This document shows positions 18,398-25,688 of a stretch of DNA of 64,000 bases, piece by piece (within the stretch, counting starts at the first letter, position 1; each line of letters begins with the position of its first letter). The stretch comes from Pararobbsia silviterrae (lineage in GTDB: Bacteria > Pseudomonadota > Gammaproteobacteria > Burkholderiales > Burkholderiaceae): assembly GCF_003628125.1 (NCBI RefSeq), contig NZ_RBZU01000010.1, positions 1-64,000 of the forward strand, given 5' to 3'. The position numbers and the translations under genes were made by a program. The notes below the pieces were generated by a model. The model was given only the letters and a program-made list of their open reading frames with translations. It was not told where the DNA came from and did no database searches.

Positions 18398-18781
18398 TCA
18401 CTCATCAGCGTCGAACACAGTGCAGTTCGCAGGACAGGCATCGATGAGCTGCTCCGCGTAAGCTTTCGACGCACGGTGCGCATCGCCGACCGTCCCGAAC
18501 GGGGCGCTCACGTCCAGTTTGAATACCCGACTACGCGGCTCGGTCGCGATAGCGGCCGGCTCGCGGATTCGTACTGCCGCGTCAAATCTCGGATCATCGT
18601 TGCGGGCACGCTTGCCTACGACCTCCGTACGCCGATAGATAAGTAGCGTGACTTCCAACCCTCTGTAGAAGCGGGAATCGGACAATGTGGCTTCTCCAGT
18701 AAGCGGCGAATGCAGAGACTTGATGTTCAACGGGTACCGCTGCACAGCGAGTGCAGAACCCAACTGCAATCCATCAATCAT
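18398..18781 (-). CDS. Small orphan protein of the Y-[RK]-G family
   Basis: 127 residues from ATG 18781, which overlaps the stop codon of 18774-18959 by 8 bp, so translation is probably coupled. Residues 38-52 read FYRGLEVTLLIYRRT, the family signature seen in 7102, 14920 and 15294. It continues RFDAAVRIREPA, SRVFKLDVSAPFG and an alanine-rich helix (HRASKAYAEQLIDA). The 37 residues before the signature have no match in the other members. Function unknown. Confidence 0.6.
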   Translation of the reverse strand: MIDGLQLGSALAVQRYPLNIKSLHSPLTGEATLSDSRFYRGLEVTLLIYRRTEVVGKRARNDDPRFDAAVRIREPAAIATEPRSRVFKLDVSAPFGTVGDAHRASKAYAEQLIDACPANCTVFDADE

Positions 18782-18959
18782 CGCTCACGATTACTTTGCT
18801 CACACGACCTCGCGTTTCCGGCGGAAACCGCCATTTCGAGGTTTGCGTATCCAGACCGACACACATGTGTTGAAGCTTTTCCAGACGCACCGCTTCGTCT
18901 CGTTGAATCTGGGCTCGTTTGCGGTCTGCGTATTGCGCACCGACGGATAAGTTCGCCAT
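18774..18959 (-). CDS. Small orphan protein of the 'KWR' family
   Basis: 61 residues from ATG 18959 behind TTGGAGGT, a strong ribosome binding site. The part AVRLEKLQHMCVGLDTQTSK followed by WRFPPETRG matches the protein at 13478-13648. First gene of the unit 18774-18398-18097. A 'KWR' member and a Y-[RK]-G member are thus translationally coupled here, which suggests a common task (inference). Function unknown. Confidence 0.62.
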   Translation of the reverse strand: MANLSVGAQYADRKRAQIQRDEAVRLEKLQHMCVGLDTQTSKWRFPPETRGRVSKVIVSDD

Positions 18960-19032
18960 AAAACCTCCAAATTGATCGCATCACCGGACTTACTGTGCCG
19001 GTTAGCTGCGAACGAAAAGCAATATGCCGAGC

Positions 19033-19299
19033 TTAACGACGTCGAGGCGCGTCGGACGGTGGCCGACTTGCTCCACGAACGTCCTTGTGCCGAAAGTTGA
19101 TCCGGCCTTTCGTCAAGTCATACAACGACAGCTCGAGTGTGACTCGGTCACCTGCGAGGATGCGGATGTGATGCTTTCGCATCTTGCCGGATGCATAAGC
19201 ACCGACGATGATCCCATTGTCGAGCGTTACCCGATATCGACTATCAGGAAGCACTTCATCGACGATGCCTTCGAGTTCCAGCAATTCTTCTTTGGCCAA
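19033..19299 (-). CDS. infA: Translation initiation factor IF-1, paralogous copy with TTG start
   Basis: 88 residues from TTG 19299 ([19 protein letters not shown]), with AAAAGGA seven bases upstream; no ATG is available at this place. The OB fold is intact: [54 protein letters not shown]-1 binds the ribosomal A site during initiation. Usual IF-1 has 72 residues; this one carries an arginine/proline-rich tail (about 16 residues after FRHKD). Burkholderia genomes commonly carry such a second, longer copy outside the ribosomal-protein operon (recalled). A stand-alone copy with a rare start codon in an accessory region points to conditional use. Confidence 0.88.
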   Translation of the reverse strand: MAKEELLELEGIVDEVLPDSRYRVTLDNGIIVGAYASGKMRKHHIRILAGDRVTLELSLYDLTKGRINFRHKDVRGASRPPSDAPRRR

Positions 19300-20252
19300 A
19301 GGGGTTCCTTTTGAAACACGAGCTGAGAGATCACCTGACGGATAGGCACAACTCTGCCCACCCTGAAGTTGATCGGGCATGAAGACGACATCGAGTTCGG
19401 CTATCGCTGCTGACCCGCACCGATGTTGACAGGGCGAGCCGCGACGCGGGGCAGGACGCTCGTGCACGCGGAGAAGCACAAGCGTGCACAAGCACTCGCT
19501 CGATTTACTTCATCGGGCGAATCGCGCAGGGGCTCTACGACTGTCGTTCAATTTCAGATGGCCAACTCTCTTCCGAGTCGGCGAGGCGGGCGTTCGTGGA
19601 GAGGCGTGTACATCTCAGAGGATCAAGGCCGGCAGACTGCTCTTTGCCTTGCGAATGCTTAGACCCACAGTACGCGTCATGCCAGTCGCCGTCAAACGAT
19701 TTCGGCTCGGTGCCTCGCCAATTCCATCGACTTTGCGCCACTTTCCCCGACGACGGCCGCTCACGTCCAAATCCGCTGGGAAACCTACGATTCCCCTGAG
19801 CGCAACGTTCATGATCGCGACGTAGCGCGGGTGCGATGACCGGAGGATGTAGATCACATTCGTGCGGCTATACGGTTTGCTTGCGAGCGACGGCGGACGA
19901 GCTCTGCGAGATAGGCGCGTCCGAAACCTCTACGGGCTGTCGTGCACCATTCCGCCGATTGGCTTCGATTAAGGTCAAAACTTCCGCCAAGCGATATGGC
20001 TGGTTCAAATCTGGAAGCAGGCACTTGTCCGATGAGACAAGGTAAGCCGTCGCACGCACGCCGCGACGATCACTGCAGCTTAGCGAGGATTGCCAAGCTC
20101 GCGGACCCGAACTCTCGCTATGACGACAGCCACGCGCAGCGTGCGACATATTTGCGCGACGGCTATTGAAAGGGGATATAGTCGTATCAACAGCGGTTTC
20201 AATTTGCCCGATCGCCAAATTCGGCCCTGTCTCCAACGTTCGGATTCGGGCT
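19300..20252. other. Mostly gene-free stretch
   Basis: About 950 bp. It contains the upstream region of infA and, at 19868-20152, a doubtful decayed receiver. Several frames of 60-110 codons overlap on both strands without family resemblance. Confidence 0.4.
19868..20152 (-). pseudogene. Possible remnant of a receiver-domain protein
   Basis: 94 codons from ATG 20152. The segment VRATAYLVSS, then PDLNQPYRLAEVLTLIEANR resembles the last strand and helix of a receiver domain, with the usual KP changed to QP. The N-terminal acidic pocket and phospho-acceptor Asp are not visible. It could be a decayed relative of the lone receivers nearby or an unrelated small gene. Confidence 0.25.
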
Positions 20253-20489
20253 ATGACGCAACATTCGCAACACAACGACCGACTGCCCTTGGCGTTGGCC
20301 ACAGGGACGCCACGGGAAGCTGACCGCTTTCTGTTGCGAGTTCTTTGGACCGAGCGCGACCGTACGCTTTCCGATGCTGATGTCACGCGTTGGCGGGCGG
20401 CTCTCACTTCGCGAGGCGACGAGTTCGCGCGACACGCAATTTGTTGCTATTACTGGCTGCGGGAGCTTGCTGCCGGAACGCTCCCATGA
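20253..20489 (+). CDS. Small orphan protein of the 'GTPxExDRFL' family
   Basis: 78 residues from ATG 20253; upstream TTG in frame is less likely. The segment LATGTPREADRFLLRVLW matches LTSGTPTEVDRFLVDNLW in the protein at 27677-27982, so the two are paralogues. The rest is helical (RWRAALTSRGDEFARHAICC). No signal peptide. Function unknown. No strong ribosome binding site, hence moderate confidence. Confidence 0.45.
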   Translation: MTQHSQHNDRLPLALATGTPREADRFLLRVLWTERDRTLSDADVTRWRAALTSRGDEFARHAICCYYWLRELAAGTLP

Positions 20490-20870
20490 GGGCAGCGACG
20501 CCAAAACGCGGCACTTCCGGGGCGCCCGGATTACGTTCAGCTGCGGACCTCTGCTGCGCCGATGCCCTTGGGCGCAAGCGACCCTAAAATGCCCTCCCAG
20601 ACGTGCCCGTTTGCGACCGAATCGAGCTCGATACCAACGCTTGGTACTCGGAACATTGAAAACGAGCACGGTACATAAGACGCGCTCGTCCATCGTCTAC
20701 TTCGCCAACGTCATTTGTGAGGTCACACGGACGTTGGAGCGGCCGAGAAGGAATCGCGGGCGAGCGACAGTCCGGCGCACGGGCCATATGCCGCTTCGCA
20801 CGGTTTGGGCATCGCCATATTCCCGCTCGGAGCAAGACCCCGTCTCAAGATCGCATGCGGCCGCAACGAC
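20490..20870. other. Gene-free stretch upstream of a receiver gene
   Basis: About 380 bp with no supported gene. It leads into the promoter and 9-bp tandem repeat of the receiver gene at 20978. Confidence 0.35.
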
Positions 20871-20898
20871 TTGCCCGCGTCACACAAGTTTCTATAAT
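20871..20898 (+). promoter_or_regulatory. Sigma-70-like promoter of the receiver gene at 20978
   Basis: TTGCCC at 20871-20876, 16-bp spacer, perfect TATAAT at 20893-20898. The expected transcript start near 20905 gives a leader of about 70 nt that contains the 9-bp tandem repeat. Confidence 0.6.
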
Positions 20899-20933
20899 TA
20901 TCCCGTCGGATATTGCCAGTCGAATGTTCTTGG

Positions 20934-20960
20934 ATCGTGCGCATCGTGCGCATCGTGCGC
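20934..20960. repeat. Three perfect tandem copies of a 9-bp unit
   Basis: The unit ATCGTGCGC occurs three times in a row, between the predicted transcript start and the ribosome binding region of the receiver gene (ATG at 20978). Copy-number change would alter the leader length. Confidence 0.9.
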
Positions 20961-20977
20961 GAGGATATGGTTCTGGA

Positions 20978-21319
20978 ATGAATGTACTAATTGTTGACGA
21001 CTACCGCGATTTTGTTGAAGTATTTTCACAAGTCGCGGAGCTATACGGGCACACCGCTTACGTCGCAACCAGCGCCGCAGAGGCGATGCATGCCGCGAAA
21101 ATCATGCGACCTGATATTGTCTTCCTCGATATCGGGCTCACGGACGCTGACGGTATCGAAGTCTGTAGATTCATCCGAACACTCCTGCCTCGCCGATCCA
21201 GCCGGATCGTTGCTATTTCTGGCTACGCCGACATGGAAAGGGAGTGCGACCCGGCGCTGTTCGATGGGTTCCTGTTGAAGCCAATCTCTATGCACGCATT
21301 TGAGGCGTGGCTGAAGTAA
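20978..21319 (+). CDS. Single-domain response regulator (stand-alone receiver)
   Basis: 113 residues from ATG 20978 (TCTGGA just upstream). The start MNVLIVDDYRDFVEVF holds the acidic pair, Asp51 in VFLDIGLTDADG is the phospho-acceptor, the Ser/Thr position is Ser in VAISGYA, and the conserved Lys is in LLKPISMHAFEAWL. No output domain. It is the third intact lone receiver in 12 kb. No adjacent kinase. The leader carries a 9-bp triplicate repeat. Confidence 0.88.
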   Translation: MNVLIVDDYRDFVEVFSQVAELYGHTAYVATSAAEAMHAAKIMRPDIVFLDIGLTDADGIEVCRFIRTLLPRRSSRIVAISGYADMERECDPALFDGFLLKPISMHAFEAWLK

Positions 21320-21768
21320 CGTCGACCTTCCGGAGGATTTCTGATCCGTCCTACGACGGCGAGCAGAATTGACTTCAGTCGAACTCGCTGTCATTCGTAG
21401 GGGCGGGCGGGATTCCGAGCGACAACGCTATTTTGCGTCCTGCAAACCCATACTGAGCGTGGCTCGCCGAGTGATCAGCCCTAACTCAGGCGCTCATTTC
21501 GGCGTCGGTTCGCGTGAAGATAACGGACACACGATTGGGTCGACCGAGCGGCCGTTCCTGGCCGGACCCGGCCCTACTCCGCAGGCTCAAATCGACGACA
21601 CGAAACGGCGCAACGCGTCACACCATCGCGACGATGCTTCGAACCGCGGCGCGGCAATTTCATCGGCTGATCATTCGACTCACCGCAATCGAACCGACTG
21701 GCCTTGGCGCAACTGCGCGGCGCCAACGAGCGAAGTTGCACCGTCGGTCTCCGAGGCAGTCTGGGGCC
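21320..21768. other. Gene-free stretch containing an IS-end-like repeat
   Basis: About 450 bp without a supported gene. It contains the 38-bp repeat at 21473-21510, which recurs at 24982-25019 next to a broken integrase fragment. Around 21545-21575 it also resembles 25318-25340 (CCTGGCCGGA context), part of a degenerate dispersed repeat. Confidence 0.45.
21473..21510. repeat. 38-bp dispersed repeat, copy 1
   Basis: Begins GATCAGCCCTAACTCAGGCG and ends GGCGTCGGTT; 35 of 38 positions are shared with 24982-25019 in the same orientation. Probably the conserved end of a lost mobile element. Confidence 0.75.
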
Positions 21769-22362
21769 TTATTCGCTAGCGTTTGCCGCCGGAGTCTTCT
21801 GCGATTCGACGAAACTTTTGAGTTGCGCTCCGATGTCCGAGAGAATTTCGTCGGAAAACGCGGTGTCTACGTCTCGCACGGCACGCGACAGCGCCATGCC
21901 CCCCACCATCGCAGCAAGCATCGTGACCGCCTGTGCCCTCACCGGCGCGGCGGTGGTGCTGTTCAAGCTCTGCGCGACAAGGTCGACATACTGTTGCAAG
22001 CCATCGCGAAAGGCCACGCGCGTGGTCTCAGGCTGCCTCCACACCTCTGACATCAGCGCCGCGTTCGGGCAGCCGGCTTCGGGATGGTCGCGATGCGCGG
22101 ACGACAGATAGCGCTCGACGAACTCCGAGAATGGCAACCCCGAGAACTCGCGTAGCGTGTCTTCAAACGCGCGCCTCGTGGCCGCTTCGATCAGCCCGTC
22201 CTTTGAATCGTAGTGGCTATACAGCGCACCGTGCGTCAAGCCTGCCGTCGAGGCGACGTGCGCGACGCTGACCCCATCGAACCCGAGCCTTCGAACCTCT
22301 TCGGCTGCGGCTTTTGTGATGGCGTTCCGATTCTCGCTTGCTTGCGCCTTCGAAACCTTCAT
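21769..22362 (-). CDS. TetR family transcriptional regulator
   Basis: 197 residues from ATG 22362 behind GGAGGAA. The N-terminal helix-turn-helix spans about 12-58 (ITKAAAEEVRRLGFDGVSVA; THGALYSHYDSKDGLIEAA). The C-terminal ligand domain is of the TetR_C type with conserved GCPNAALMSEV and VGGMALSRAV. It is divergent from two short-chain dehydrogenase genes (22710, 23484), and two operator-like half-palindromes lie in the gap, so it most likely represses them and itself until an inducer, possibly a quinone or aldehyde, binds. The inducer is unknown. Confidence 0.92.
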   Translation of the reverse strand: MKVSKAQASENRNAITKAAAEEVRRLGFDGVSVAHVASTAGLTHGALYSHYDSKDGLIEAATRRAFEDTLREFSGLPFSEFVERYLSSAHRDHPEAGCPNAALMSEVWRQPETTRVAFRDGLQQYVDLVAQSLNSTTAAPVRAQAVTMLAAMVGGMALSRAVRDVDTAFSDEILSDIGAQLKSFVESQKTPAANASE

Positions 22363-22617
22363 TGCTTGCTTCCTCCAGCGCCGGACGGATGTCCGTCAGG
22401 GGCTCTCTAATCATTACCGTTGCAATTTAACGCGTTCGTCGCCGCGATACAAGGCGCTCCTTGAACCTGTTCATCGCTACCAGGCCGGGCGCCCGATTTA
22501 ACGCGGAGGCGCCTACGGCGCATCGCTCCCTCTAGCCGAGGGGTCCGCGCAGCCGAGGCGTCCGCGCGGCCGAGATCACGCGCCGAAGCCAACCGAAAGT
22601 TTTCCTTTCGGAATCGC

Positions 22618-22673
22618 TTGACTTTATTCATTGCGTTCGTAATCATACCATTCATTGCGATCATAATCATAAA
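22618..22673 (+). promoter_or_regulatory. Promoter and tandem operator-like repeats for the SDR genes
   Basis: A TTGACT (-35 like) at 22618-22623 is followed by two abutting 24-bp direct repeats, 22626-22649 and 22650-22673. Each carries an imperfect palindrome, ATTGCGTTCGTAAT at 22630-22643 and ATTGCGATCATAAT at 22654-22667, with centres 24 bp apart. Such arrangement just upstream of a TetR-controlled gene suggests TetR binding over the promoter. Confidence 0.55.
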
Positions 22674-22709
22674 GATGCGACCGCACCTTACAACCCACAG
22701 GAGTCGGAT

Positions 22710-23450
22710 ATGAATATCAACGGTTCGGTCGTACTGGTTACGGGCGCCAACGGTGGCATCGGTCGAGCATTCGTCAGCGAGTTGCTGGCGCGCGGCGCAT
22801 CGAAGGTTTATCTCGGCGTGCGCAACGTCCATTCGGTCGACGACCTGCTGTCCACATCGGACAAGCTGGTTGCCCTCCAACTCGATGTCACGCGCCCGGA
22901 ACAGGTCGCAGAGGCGGCAAAAGTCGCTTCCGATATCAATGTGCTGATCAACAACGCGGGAACGGCGACCTTTACGGGCGCCTTGTCGACGAACGACGTG
23001 TCCGGCGCGCGCGTGGAAATGGAGGTCAACTACTTCGGCGTGATGGCGCTCTCGCAGGCCCTCAAAGACACCCCCGCGTTTCGCTCGGGTGGCGCAATCA
23101 TCAACATCCTTTCGATCCTCTCGCACGTGACGCTGCCGGTGGCCGGTACGTATTCGGCTTCGAAAGCTGCCGCGCTGCATCTGACGCGCACGATGCGCGC
23201 CGAGTTGAAGTCGCGTGGCGTTCCGGTCATTGCGGTGATGCCAGTGCAAACGGACACCGCGCTGGGCGCTGCGCTGCCCGAGCCCAAGCTGACGCCGCGC
23301 GAAGTCGCTGTAGGCGCGCTCGACGCGCTCGCCGCGGGCGAAGAAGACGTCTTCCCCGGCGAACTCTCCAAAGCCACCGCACAAGCATTCAAAGACAATC
23401 CCGCGGGCGTTCAGGCCTATATGGCCAATCTCGTGCACGCGATCGCCTGA
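22710..23450 (+). CDS. Short-chain dehydrogenase/reductase (SDR family)
   Basis: 246 residues from ATG 22710 with an AGGAG site upstream. Classical SDR: cofactor motif TGANGGIG near the N-terminus, NNAG motif in LINNAGTATF, catalytic Ser in ILSILSHVT and the YxxxK pair in YSASKAAAL. The substrate cannot be read from the sequence. It is the first of two tandem SDR genes divergent from a TetR regulator, 33 bp before the next start, so an inducible two-gene operon is likely. Confidence 0.92.
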   Translation: MNINGSVVLVTGANGGIGRAFVSELLARGASKVYLGVRNVHSVDDLLSTSDKLVALQLDVTRPEQVAEAAKVASDINVLINNAGTATFTGALSTNDVSGARVEMEVNYFGVMALSQALKDTPAFRSGGAIINILSILSHVTLPVAGTYSASKAAALHLTRTMRAELKSRGVPVIAVMPVQTDTALGAALPEPKLTPREVAVGALDALAAGEEDVFPGELSKATAQAFKDNPAGVQAYMANLVHAIA

Positions 23451-23483
23451 GACACATGCGTCGTGACGACTGAAGGAGTGAAT

Positions 23484-24287
23484 ATGAAACAGAAAGTGGT
23501 ACTGATCACGGGCGCTTCCTCCGGCATCGGGGACGCGACCGCACGGGCGCTCGCAGGCGCGGGATATCGCGTCTTTGGCGGTGTCAGGGCGCCCGGTGCG
23601 ACGAGCGCGATACCGGGCGTGGAATTCGTTGAGATGGATGTCAAGGACGACGACTCGGTGCGCTCGGCCGTGGATGACGTGTTGAAGCGAGCTGGACGCA
23701 TCGACGTGCTCGTCAATAATGCGGGGGTGTCACTGGTAGGGCCTGTCGAGGCAACCAGCGACGCGGAAGTCGCCGCGCTTTTTGACGTCAATGTCTTCGG
23801 CGTGCTCAGAGTCGTGCGCGCCGTGCTGCCCTCGATGCGCCGCGAAAAGAGCGGGCTGATCGTCAATATCAGTTCCGTGCTCGGGTTCCTGCCTGCGCCT
23901 TTTATGGGCCTCTACGCAAGCAGCAAGCATGCGCTGGAGGGGCTCTCCGAGTCTCTCGACCACGAAGTGCGAGGCTTTGGCGTGCGCGTCATGCTGGTCG
24001 AGCCCAGTTTCACGCGCACGAAGCTGGATATCAACGCCACGCGCACCGCTTCTGTTATCACGGACTATGAAACGGCTTTGCATGCAAGCGTTGACGCTGT
24101 TCAACAGCAAGTCAGTAACGCGCCTCCACCCGACAGCGTGGCCAAGTCCATCCTGGCGACAGTCGAAGGCACGTATCGGCTCAGACGGCCCGCAGACGGT
24201 CGGGCAAAACTTCTGACATTCTTGCGACGCTTTGCACCGGCGCCTCAGGTCGACAAAAGTCTTCGCAAGGCGTTTGGTCTCAACTAG
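23484..24287 (+). CDS. Short-chain dehydrogenase/reductase (SDR family)
   Basis: 267 residues from ATG 23484 behind GAAGGAG; an upstream GTG at 23463 is less likely. Classical SDR features: ITGASSGIGDATARAL at the N-terminus, VNNAGVSL, catalytic Ser in NISSVLGF, and YxxxK in YASSKHALEG. The pattern after YxxxK (EGLSESLDHEVRGFGVRVML) is of the oxidoreductase type often seen with aldehyde or ketone substrates. Second gene of the TetR-controlled pair. Confidence 0.92.
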   Translation: MKQKVVLITGASSGIGDATARALAGAGYRVFGGVRAPGATSAIPGVEFVEMDVKDDDSVRSAVDDVLKRAGRIDVLVNNAGVSLVGPVEATSDAEVAALFDVNVFGVLRVVRAVLPSMRREKSGLIVNISSVLGFLPAPFMGLYASSKHALEGLSESLDHEVRGFGVRVMLVEPSFTRTKLDINATRTASVITDYETALHASVDAVQQQVSNAPPPDSVAKSILATVEGTYRLRRPADGRAKLLTFLRRFAPAPQVDKSLRKAFGLN

Positions 24288-24480
24288 CCACGTCTTGACC
24301 GAGAGGCTTGTATATTGGAAGTTCGTTCCGTATGCGACGACGGACATGCGCGGTGCAGAATCACCGGAATAACTTACCGGCGAACTCACCGCTTCCAATG
24401 CGTGAAAAGACGTTCGCACGTGAGGTGCGAACGTCTCCTCATGACCGCAATGCGCCCAACCAACGAATCCTCTCGACCAG

Positions 24481-24858
24481 TCACGAGTCACTGAGCATGG
24501 AGGTGTCGATTGCTTGCGCACGGCCCACTAGGGTCGCTATCGCGAGTTTCGTACGGTACAGCTGACACCAATCACAGCATGGTGCTCCGATGTCTATATC
24601 GGCAGCCCTGCGCTTGAAATGGGAGATGGTTGATTTGAGCGATCCGCCATCGATTACGAACTCGGCTTGCTTCTGTGCTGCGGCCAGAGCGGCCGATCTG
24701 CCGCTCGCTCGCATGTGCTCCGGACCTACGAAGGCAGCTCCCTCGATGGAGAATGCCCAAGCAAATGTGCCGCCATCTTTCGGATACACCTCGATCCAGA
24801 AGCGCACCCCGTTGTGCACGAACGCTCCGCTGGCATTCGCATTTGGAGAAGAATTCAT
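24481..24858 (-). CDS. Small orphan protein
   Basis: 125 residues from ATG 24858 (MNSSPNANASGAF). The frame is open back to 25143, but that upstream part crosses a broken integrase fragment, so the Met at 24858 is preferred. The N-terminal half is strand-rich (FVHNGVRFWIEVYPKDGG; FAWAFSIEGAAF), then an alanine-rich helix (SAALAAAQKQAEFVIDGG). This layout recalls the Y-[RK]-G family nearby, without the signature itself. The C-terminal half contains a CxxC (CCDWCQ). Function unknown. Confidence 0.5.
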   Translation of the reverse strand: MNSSPNANASGAFVHNGVRFWIEVYPKDGGTFAWAFSIEGAAFVGPEHMRASGRSAALAAAQKQAEFVIDGGSLKSTISHFKRRAADIDIGAPCCDWCQLYRTKLAIATLVGRAQAIDTSMLSDS

Positions 24859-24981
24859 AGCGTGGTCTCGGTTCGTCCAGCCCCAAGACGAGTCTAGATC
24901 GAAGGCGAGCAGAAATGTATTGGTGTCGGTCGTTGCCCCGACACCATCGATTAGCACACAAATGGTTAGCGCGTCGGAACT

Positions 24982-25019
24982 GATCAGTCCTAACTCAGGC
25001 GCCCATTTCGGGGTCGGTT
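24982..25019. repeat. 38-bp dispersed repeat, copy 2
   Basis: Shares 35 of 38 positions with 21473-21510. It abuts directly the integrase fragment that starts at 25020, so this junction marks a past insertion or deletion. Confidence 0.75.
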
Positions 25020-25135
25020 TTCGTCCGGCGCATCGTGTGCGTGCCGTACGCTGTGTCGTCCAGCCCGACGGACCCGATCCATCGATGGACCAGCCGCGAA
25101 TACTGGCGAGTAGAGATATGCGGTTAGCCGTGCTT
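25020..25135 (-). pseudogene. Fragment of a tyrosine recombinase gene
   Basis: About 112 bp are nearly identical to 10674-10785, inside the integrase gene at 10532-11158, in the same orientation. The fragment covers the codons around the catalytic HxxR and the region before it; both ends of the gene are missing. A second integrase copy therefore once lay here or was moved here by recombination. Confidence 0.75.
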
Positions 25136-25484
25136 ATTGCCACGCGATCATGGGAACCTCTGCCGTTCGAGAAGCTACGTCGGCAAAAGCACGAATAATC
25201 CTAGCGTCCTTTAACCGACGAGTGCGCTGTCGGTCGCAACCTCGACCGGTGCAGTCGAGTGGGTAGCGACCGTTTCAGAGCGAAGATCGGTCATTAAAGC
25301 TGAAGACGCATCCGACCGCTCCTGGCCGGAGCCCGCCTGACGCGGCAGGCTTAACCCGACCCGTTGCTGCCCCTGCACGCGCGCTCGGGTGTCCGCTTTC
25401 TGCGGAAGAACAGTCGGAATGCGATGGAAGAAAAGCCCCTACGCGCAAACGGCTGCGCCTACGCCGCACTATAAATTCCCCGGC

Positions 25485-25685
25485 TCAGTCGTCGGCCACG
25501 GGGGCTCGCGCCTCGCGCGGCAGTTTCGACTTACGTCTATTCCGGTCGTTGAGTACCTGATGGCGTTGAAAGTCGGTCATCTTTTTCCAATCGCGGATTT
25601 CTTCGCGCGTACGAAGGCAGCCGATACAGAGCCCGGTTTTGCCATCAAAGGAGCAGACGTCGATGCAAGGCGATTTGATTGCCAT
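25485..25685 (-). CDS. DUF1289 domain protein
   Basis: 66 residues, beginning MAIKSPCIDVCSFDGKTGLC and continuing IGCLRTREEIRDWKKM. This is the four-cysteine pattern (C-x3-C-x7-C-x2-C) of DUF1289/YdhL proteins, which may bind a metal or an Fe-S centre (family knowledge; function not established). Basic C-terminus. It is 3 bp after the dmeF gene and in the same direction, so it is probably transcribed with dmeRF. Confidence 0.85.
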   Translation of the reverse strand: MAIKSPCIDVCSFDGKTGLCIGCLRTREEIRDWKKMTDFQRHQVLNDRNRRKSKLPREARAPVADD

Positions 25686-25688
25686 CGT

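Larger units (their letters stand above)
24859..25484. other. Gene-free stretch with element remnants
   Basis: About 620 bp holding copy 2 of the 38-bp repeat joined to an integrase fragment, then degenerate intergenic repeat sequence around 25280-25345. No intact gene. Confidence 0.5.

Noticed and set aside
21500-22111. Plus-strand frames opposite the TetR gene
   Set aside because: Shadow frames; the minus-strand TetR has a strong ribosome binding site and full domain match.
22407-23438. Minus-strand frame opposite the first SDR gene
   Set aside because: Crosses the promoter and operator region and mirrors a clear SDR; no domain.
24859-25143. N-terminal extension of the gene at 24481-24858
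   Set aside because: The extension reads through the broken integrase fragment in a wrong frame and the 38-bp repeat; the Met at 24858 gives a sensible start.
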